Shown here: positions 6,570-10,968 of the stretch, one piece after another
How the letters are laid out: every line of letters starts with the position of its first letter
Position numbering within the stretch: the first letter of the stretch is position 1
DNA from: JBCDAP01 sp038747915
GTDB lineage: Bacteria; Planctomycetota; Phycisphaerae; Phycisphaerales; UBA1924
Length of the DNA: 10,968 nucleotides
Assembly: GCA_038747915.1 (NCBI GenBank)
Contig: JBCDJJ010000103.1
Span: forward strand, 1-10,968
Direction of reading: 5' to 3'
Program-made: the position numbers and the translations under genes
The notes under the pieces: generated by a model
The model's input: only the letters and a program-made list of their open reading frames with translations
Database searches by the model: none
What the model was told of the DNA's origin: nothing

Positions 6570-8525
6570 ATGAGACTGCTGTCCCATATCTCGATGGCGT
6601 TGGTGGGCGCCTGCCTGGCGGGTGCAGCAACGGGGCAGGCATTCCCGACGCTCGTGGCGAGCGTTGGCGATGCGGATGTCGCGTTCGATGCAGCTGTGTT
6701 GCACGATGTGCGGGGCGGCGAGGTCGTGCGGGTGGGGCTGCCCGGCGGCGATGACGTGACCGCGGCGCGGCAGTCGGTGCGGGTGCTCGGACCGGATCGG
6801 GTGTCCTGGGTCGGTGAGGTGGGGCACGGGGGCCGGGCGGCGTTCGCCACGCACGGCGATGCGGTGACCGGGTTCGTGCATCGACCCGGCGAGGCGCTGG
6901 TGCGGGTGCGCGGCACGGTGTCGGGCGGTGTCCGCGTGTGGGTTGAGAATGACGGCGACGTGTCACACTCGTGCGGTGTGTGCGCCGACCCGGTGGCACC
7001 GGTCGCGGTCGATGAGGGAGATGTTCCTCCGGGGCTGACATCGACCACGTCGACATCGTCGTCGTTCACGGTTGGGTGTGACCTTGGGCCGACCACCGAC
7101 ATCCTGGTGGTCTACACGCCCGCGGCGCGTGAGGACATCGGGGGCACATCGGCGATGCTGGCGGAGATCGATCTGGCGATCGCGAACTCGAATCAGTCGT
7201 ACGCGGACAGCGGGGTAAACGCCGAGCTGCGGCTGGTGGGGGCGGAGGAGGTGTCGTACGCGGAGAGCGGGAATTCGATCTTGGCGCACCTCAACCTGCT
7301 CAGCACAGACGGTGACGGTGTCCTCGACGATGCACTGGTTCGGCGGGATGTTCTGGCAGCGGACCTGCTGGCCCTGGTCGTGACCGAGGATGGGAGGCCC
7401 ACCGCGGGGCGGGCCAACTTCCCAAGCGGCTTTACGAGTGTCAGCGAGATTCTCTCGCTCAATCCGATCACGTTCACGCACGAGATCGGCCACAACCGCG
7501 CATGCTCGCACGAGTTTGCAGACGCCGAAGCGTTCCGTGTGTTCGACTTCGCGTCGGCGCTGCGGTTCACGGCTGGGGGGCAGCTCCGCGACACGATCAT
7601 GTACTCGAGATTCAGCTCGCAGAGCATCCTTCGGTTCACGAACCCGGATGTGGACTTCCTGGGTGTGCCGACGGGGATCGACGGTGTGAGCGACAACGCC
7701 CGCGTGATCGAGACCACGCTGGAGAGCATCAACCAGTATCGGTGCGCGATCGACACGTGCTCGATCGGCTACGACCTTGGCAGCACCGCGAACAACGGCT
7801 TTCTCGGCTTCTTCGGGACCATCGATACGGTGTGGGTGAATCAGTTCAACGTGCAGCCGGGTGCCGACGAGATCATCCAGATCCGGGTCGGCTTTGGGCG
7901 GCTGGCGAGCCCCGTCACGGCGACCGTCGGCATCTGGGACGACCTCGATAACGACGGCGATCCACGGGACAACGCGCCGCTGATCGCGTCGTTCAACCCG
8001 GTGATCGGGGATGACCGCGAGTCGGTGATCATCAACATCCCGGCGACGCTCGTCGGCTCGGTTGGTGACTCGTTCTTCGTCGGGGCCGCGGCGACACAGC
8101 CGACGGGCGATATCATCTCGGGGACTACGAATCTGCCGTCGAACGGGCGGTCGTGGCTTGGGATCGGCGCCGACCTGAGCAACCTCAACACGGTCAGCAA
8201 TCTGAATTCCGTGTCGAACGCGTGGTCGATCGCGGCGCGCGGCGTGTCGGGCGTCGGTGTCGACTGCAACACCAACGGGTTCCCAGACGCCTGCGACATC
8301 GCCGACGGCGCGAGCCTGGACACCAATGACAACGGTGTGCCCGACGAGTGCGAGACTGTGTGCCCAGCGGACCGCGACGGCGATCAGGACGGCGACGCGG
8401 ACGACATCATCGACTTCCTGAGCAATCTCGCAGCAGGGGATGCCTCCGCCGATGTCGCGTTACCCGCGGGCACCGACGCGTTCGATCTCGCGGCTTACGC
8501 GCAGACGCTCTCGGGGTGTGAGTGA
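6570..8525 (+). CDS. Secreted metzincin (reprolysin-like) zinc metalloprotease with planctomycete calcium-loop tail
   Basis: Predicted exported endopeptidase. The start at 6570 (651 aa) is set by GAGAGG 6 nt upstream and a signal peptide, MRLLSHISMALVGACLAGAATGQA. Residues 25-170 look like a propeptide or beta domain. The catalytic domain begins near 175 (DILVVYTPAAR) and carries the zinc motif HEIGHNRACSH (H304, E305, H308, H314), the HExxHxxxxxH spacing of metzincins. The usual Gly at the eighth position is Ala311. A Met-turn candidate, TIMYS (M344), is followed by LRFTNPDVDFLGVPTG, as in related bacterial M12-like peptidases. A beta-rich domain spans about 398-560. Then come DCNTNGFPDAC and DTNDNGVPDEC calcium motifs (565-595) and a tail with DRDGDQDGDADD (601-612) ending SGCE, a degenerate GC-type dockerin. 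Substrate is unknown. No partner gene is evident. Confidence 0.88.
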   Translation: MRLLSHISMALVGACLAGAATGQAFPTLVASVGDADVAFDAAVLHDVRGGEVVRVGLPGGDDVTAARQSVRVLGPDRVSWVGEVGHGGRAAFATHGDAVTGFVHRPGEALVRVRGTVSGGVRVWVENDGDVSHSCGVCADPVAPVAVDEGDVPPGLTSTTSTSSSFTVGCDLGPTTDILVVYTPAAREDIGGTSAMLAEIDLAIANSNQSYADSGVNAELRLVGAEEVSYAESGNSILAHLNLLSTDGDGVLDDALVRRDVLAADLLALVVTEDGRPTAGRANFPSGFTSVSEILSLNPITFTHEIGHNRACSHEFADAEAFRVFDFASALRFTAGGQLRDTIMYSRFSSQSILRFTNPDVDFLGVPTGIDGVSDNARVIETTLESINQYRCAIDTCSIGYDLGSTANNGFLGFFGTIDTVWVNQFNVQPGADEIIQIRVGFGRLASPVTATVGIWDDLDNDGDPRDNAPLIASFNPVIGDDRESVIINIPATLVGSVGDSFFVGAAATQPTGDIISGTTNLPSNGRSWLGIGADLSNLNTVSNLNSVSNAWSIAARGVSGVGVDCNTNGFPDACDIADGASLDTNDNGVPDECETVCPADRDGDQDGDADDIIDFLSNLAAGDASADVALPAGTDAFDLAAYAQTLSGCE

Positions 8526-8699
8526 TCGTTCGTGCGGCGGTGCACCGTTCGACATTCTTTGCCGTGCGTGAGACCGTCTGCTTTGCAGAAGGGGCAGGCG
8601 TGCCTTGGCCAGCGTTCGCCGGATGGTGTCGACCGCGTCGTCGAGATCATCGGGGCCGGCGTGCGCACGGGTGACTGCGTGATGGTTCTTGATCCGATG
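8495..8699 (-). pseudogene. Possible frameshifted small Cys-rich gene
   Basis: No intact gene is certain here. On the minus strand one frame from 8699 to about 8601 reads like real protein (AGPDDLDDAVDTIRRTLAKA) with high third-position GC. After one apparent extra base near 8600 the next frame continues with ACPFCKADGLTHGKEC, a CxxC plus Cys pattern, and runs to a stop at 8495, overlapping the end of the metalloprotease by 31 nt. Together they would give a protein of some 65-70 residues with an acidic helix and a zinc-knuckle-like tail. No good start codon or ribosome site is seen. Alternatively the second frame alone, from an ATG at 8734 (79 aa), or nothing at all, is expressed. Confidence 0.28.
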
Positions 8700-8751
8700 T
8701 CACCGCTCTCCACCTGGTGTAGAGCTTCTTGCATGATTGAGTTCCGTGGCC

Positions 8752-8836
8752 CGGTGGTGGGAGCGTCTCGCTCCCACGAACATTCACCCACACGTGTCCG
8801 CCGTCCGGCCGTGGGAGCGTCCCGCTCCCACCACCG
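8752..8836. repeat. REPIN-like pair of inverted palindromes
   Basis: Two hairpins each have perfect 9-bp arms GTGGGAGCG and CGCTCCCAC with 3-nt loops: 8757-8777 (loop TCT) and 8811-8831 (loop TCC). Their flanks show that they face opposite ways, because the outermost 14 bases, CGGTGGTGGGAGCG (8752-8765) and CGCTCCCACCACCG (8823-8836), are exact reverse complements. The 33 nt between them are unrelated. This matches the build of a REPIN, normally mobilised by a RAYT transposase encoded elsewhere; none is in this window. Confidence 0.75.
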
Positions 8837-8911
8837 CATCCGGGAGCACAACTACGGAACGCGCGCTCGCCCGGGTGCGTCGAGCTGCACCGGCAGGCCG
8901 AAGGTGTTCTT

Positions 8912-8975
8912 CGGGGTGCTTGGCTCTGGCAAGAACCCCGATCGATAGCTGCCGCGGGAGCCCGGCTTCTTGCTA
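8912..8975. repeat. Dispersed element, copy B
   Basis: Partner of 6230-6292 (45 of 64 aligned columns identical). This copy runs directly into the plus-strand terminator: its last 21 bases form the left arm and part of the loop. The same strand and order are kept in both copies, but only this one has the long stem. Confidence 0.5.
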
Positions 8976-9004
8976 CGCGAGTCGCCGGGCTCCCGGGGTG
9001 TTTT
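8955..9004 (+). terminator. Strong intrinsic terminator
   Basis: A perfect 12-bp stem, CGGGAGCCCGGC (8955-8966) with GCCGGGCTCCCG (8984-8995), has a 17-nt loop and is followed by GGGTGTTTT. The T-tract is on the plus-strand side, so it stops rightward transcription, either readthrough from the metalloprotease 430 nt upstream or a short unannotated RNA from this gap. It also protects the convergent E1 beta gene. Confidence 0.75.
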
Positions 9005-9144
9005 AGAGTCAAGCTTGGCGCGGGTCGGCACGGTGCTTCGGTATCACCCGCTTTGCTTTGTTCTCTTCCACGCTGCTTGCGAAATCAGATGCTGATCGGC
9101 CTGAGGGGCGTGCTCGACCATCGCGAGGCTGTGCGACAGGTGCG

Positions 9145-10191
9145 TCAGGTGAAGATCTTGGTGACCGCCTCGATAATCCGCCCCGGGTTCGGCAGGTACG
9201 CCTGCTCCATCTCCTTGGCGTAGGGCGCGGGCACATCGATCGTGTTCACGCGGACCGGCTGATGGTCGAGCCAGTCGAACGCGTGCTCGCAGATCTGGCT
9301 CATCAGCTCGCTCGCGACGCTCCCGAACGGCCAGCACTGATCGACCACCACGATCCGATGGGTCTTCTTCAGGCTCTCGACCACCGCGTCGATATCCAGC
9401 GGGCGGACCGAGCGCATGTCGAGCACCTCGCACCTGATGCCCTCGCCCGCGAGGTGCTCCGCGGCCTCGACGCAGAAATGCACCGGGCGGCCCCAGCTCG
9501 CGAGCGTGATGTCCGACCCCTCGCGGACCGTGCGCGCGGTGCCGAAGGGGATGTAGTACTCCTCTTCGGGCACGTGGCCCTTGTCGCCCAGCATCCGCTC
9601 GGACTCGAGGAAGAACACCGGATCGTCATCGAGAATCGCCGTCTTCATGAGGCCCTTGGCGTCGTAGGGCGTACACGGGATGACCATCTTCAGACCGGGC
9701 ACGTTGGCGTACATGCCCTCGACGGTCCACGAGTGCGTGGAGCCCAGCTGCCCGCCGGCGCCGTCGTTGCCGCGGAAGACGATCGGCGTGTTCCACTGCC
9801 CGCCGGACATGTAGAGCGTCTTGGGCGCGTTGTTGAGGATCTGATCCGCGGCGACGAGCGAGAACGACCAGCTCATGAACTCGACGATCGGGCGGAGCCC
9901 GTACATCGCGGCCCCGATCGCGAGGCCGGCAAAGCCCGCTTCGGAGATCGGCGTGTCGATGATCCGCGAGTCGCCGAACTCGGCCAGCATGCCCTCGGAG
10001 ACCTTGTACGCCCCGTTGTAGTAGGCCACCTCCTCGCCCAGCAGCAGCACCCGCGGGTCCCGCCGCATCTCCTCGGACATCGCCTCGCGGATCGCCTCGC
10101 GGAACTGGATGACCCGCTCGCCCTCGCGCGGGGGCTCGTGGAAGGTGGCGGTGGTGGCAGCGGTGTTGGTGGTGTATTCGAGGGTGGTCAT
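9145..10191 (-). CDS. pdhB: Pyruvate dehydrogenase E1 component, beta subunit
   Basis: Beta chain of the thiamine-diphosphate E1 enzyme that decarboxylates pyruvate and reductively acylates the E2 lipoyl arm; works as an alpha2beta2 tetramer. The 348-residue protein has the pyrimidine-binding domain (about 27-200) with LLGEEVAYYNGAYKVSEG and DTPISEAGFAGLAIGAA; E84 in TPISE matches the catalytic Glu of human PDHB. The transketolase C-terminal domain follows (about 215-340: ITLASWGRPVHFC, LDMRSVRPLDID, PYAKEME). Close likeness to mitochondrial PDHB (LLGEEV, GAYKVS, DTPISE, YMSGG) supports pyruvate over branched-chain substrates. The first 25 residues are a Thr-rich extension. The ATG at 10191 is the first in frame, with no clear ribosome site. 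E1 alpha is not in the window; upstream is an unrelated TPR gene. Confidence 0.94.
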   Translation of the reverse strand: MTTLEYTTNTAATTATFHEPPREGERVIQFREAIREAMSEEMRRDPRVLLLGEEVAYYNGAYKVSEGMLAEFGDSRIIDTPISEAGFAGLAIGAAMYGLRPIVEFMSWSFSLVAADQILNNAPKTLYMSGGQWNTPIVFRGNDGAGGQLGSTHSWTVEGMYANVPGLKMVIPCTPYDAKGLMKTAILDDDPVFFLESERMLGDKGHVPEEEYYIPFGTARTVREGSDITLASWGRPVHFCVEAAEHLAGEGIRCEVLDMRSVRPLDIDAVVESLKKTHRIVVVDQCWPFGSVASELMSQICEHAFDWLDHQPVRVNTIDVPAPYAKEMEQAYLPNPGRIIEAVTKIFT

Positions 10192-10217
10192 AGACCAAGG
10201 ATAGAGCCATCAACGAG

Positions 10218-10248
10218 CCGCGGGCGCGAGCCCGCGGACGGGCGGGCT
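10218..10248. repeat. Palindromic element with two mutually exclusive hairpins
   Basis: CCGCGGGC (10218-10225) pairs perfectly with GCCCGCGG (10230-10237) around GCGA. AGCCCGC (10229-10235), overlapping the right arm, can instead pair with GCGGGCT (10242-10248). The pair lies 27-57 nt upstream of the E1 beta start, in its likely leader or promoter. It has no T-tract. It looks like a third family of planctomycete palindromic repeats; a regulatory role is only possible. Confidence 0.5.
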
Positions 10249-10329
10249 AGACGGTCGCAGATCCCCCGGTTCATGTTGGGCGAGCACATCGTCTCGAAAC
10301 CAATCAACTGCACCACTGGTCCCAGAGGA

Positions 10330-10968
10330 CTAGTCTTCGCAAGGAATCGTGTTGAGCAAGCGTTGCACCCGCTTGACCTGTGGGCGAGCGCCGACCGTGA
10401 TGAACAACTCAAGTGACAGTTTCCACAGCTCGTGGGCTTTGGCAATGTTGCCTCGAGATGCCTCGGTCAAACCCATTTTGCTGAGTTGGTTCGCTTCGCC
10501 CTGCCGACTCCCCACGTGCTTCTGAAGGTCCCGTGACTCGCCATACAAACGCATTGCCTCATCAAGATCCCCACGCTTTTGAGCGATACTGCCCATGTTG
10601 CTGAGCTGACTCGCTTCCTTCTCCAAACTCCCGAGCCGCCGGCCCAACTTCAGTGCTTTGCTGTGCAGACGCATCGCCTCATCAAGATCTCCGCGAACCT
10701 GCGCAAGTACGCCCATGCTGCCGAGATTACTGACTTGCCCCTCCAGACTCCCGAGCCGCCTATGCAACTCCAGCGCTTCGCCCTGTAGACGCATCGCCTC
10801 ATCAAGATCTCCACGAATCTGCGCAAGTACGCCCATGCTGCTGAGATTGATCGCCTGCCCCTGTAACCGCCCGACTCGGCGGTTCAGTTCAAGAGCCTTG
10901 CCGTACAAACGCATCGCCTCATCAAGATCCCCACGAACTCGCGCTATGTTACCCATGTTACTAAAAAC
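10330..10968 (-). CDS. Tetratricopeptide-repeat protein, C-terminal part (5' end beyond window)
   Basis: Only the C-terminus is visible; the frame stays open through base 10968 as VFSN before the first visible Met, in phase with the repeat, so that Met is internal. It consists of four 40-residue repeats of the form MGxxAxxRGDLDEAMRLxxxALxLxRRxGxxxxxAxxLSN, a fifth diverged one (MGLTEASRGNIAKAHELW), and a short tail ending NTIPCED. TPR arrays make superhelical protein-binding scaffolds. Forty-residue repeats with RGDLDEA are common behind AAA/STAND or signalling domains in Planctomycetota and other bacteria, but the N-terminus here is unseen, so no role can be given. Base composition is visibly lower in GC than its neighbours and codon use is more mixed, which hints at acquisition from elsewhere. 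Confidence 0.88.
   Translation of the reverse strand, partial: VFSNMGNIARVRGDLDEAMRLYGKALELNRRVGRLQGQAINLSSMGVLAQIRGDLDEAMRLQGEALELHRRLGSLEGQVSNLGSMGVLAQVRGDLDEAMRLHSKALKLGRRLGSLEKEASQLSNMGSIAQKRGDLDEAMRLYGESRDLQKHVGSRQGEANQLSKMGLTEASRGNIAKAHELWKLSLELFITVGARPQVKRVQRLLNTIPCED
10551..10968 (-). repeat. Tandem 120-bp repeats within the TPR gene
   Basis: A near-identical block, GCATYGCCTCATCAAGATCY on the plus strand, recurs at 10551, 10671, 10791 and 10911, exactly 120 bp apart, which equals the 40-residue TPR. The units at 10671 and 10791 are especially alike. Such similarity at DNA level suggests recent duplication or ongoing homogenisation. Confidence 0.8.

Larger units (their letters stand above)
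8526..9144. other. Repeat-rich stretch without an intact gene
   Basis: Between the convergent metalloprotease and E1 beta genes there are about 620 nt with no convincing intact gene. In order: the possible decayed Cys-rich gene, the REPIN-like pair (8752-8836), dispersed-element copy B (8912-8975) and a plus-strand terminator (8955-9004). The final 140 nt (9005-9144), downstream of E1 beta, show only a weak 6-bp stem, ACCCGC region against GCGGGT, and no T-tract. No tRNA, tmRNA, RNase P or SRP signature was recognised. Confidence 0.55.

Noticed and set aside
8752..8836. CRISPR-like array
   Set aside because: Only two units, inverted relative to each other and with hairpin arms, with no further repeats at that spacing; a REPIN-type layout explains it better.
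8532..8948. Plus-strand open frame of 138 codons after the metalloprotease
   Set aside because: It reads straight through both REPIN hairpins and the dispersed element, and its translation contains the palindrome-derived GASRSH twice, so it is repeat sequence and not a gene.

Overview
The window is GC-rich DNA (roughly two thirds G+C) whose secreted proteins carry calcium-loop tails typical of Planctomycetota, most likely class Phycisphaerae. The metalloprotease contains paired DxNxNGxPDxC and DxNDNGVPDEC motifs followed by a degenerate 'GC-type' dockerin-like tail, and the GH13 enzyme also ends in a dockerin-like pair of calcium loops. The lineage is an inference from these signatures; no rRNA is present.

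Layout. Positions 1-216 hold a palindromic repeat element and no gene. A secreted GH13 alpha-amylase-like enzyme (217-3144, minus) has its own candidate promoter. Next come three minus-strand genes with short gaps, read right to left: a LysE-family exporter (5437-6156), the E2 acyltransferase of a 2-oxoacid dehydrogenase, probably pyruvate dehydrogenase (4018-5382), and an F420/NADP-reductase-like Rossmann protein (3325-3978). They may be one operon. A secreted metzincin-type metalloprotease (6570-8525) is the only confident plus-strand gene. About 620 bases without an intact gene follow (8526-9144), holding a probable decayed small Cys-rich gene, a REPIN-like inverted pair, one copy of a dispersed 64-nt element, and a strong intrinsic terminator. 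The E1 beta subunit (9145-10191, minus) comes next. The window ends inside the C-terminal part of a tetratricopeptide-repeat protein built of 120-bp DNA repeats (10330-10968, minus, 5' end missing).

How the genes work together. E1 beta and E2 should act in one mitochondrial-type pyruvate (or related 2-oxoacid) dehydrogenase complex, yet they lie 3.8 kb apart with unrelated genes between, and no E1 alpha is in the window. The GH13 enzyme and the metalloprotease are both predicted to be exported and fit a life of degrading external polymers. The other genes have no evident link to each other.

The least ordinary content is in the repeats. There are three different palindromic families, a dispersed element with two diverged copies (about 70 % identical), and a piece of REP-like sequence that appears to code for part of the E2 linker. 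I found no convincing new multi-gene system.
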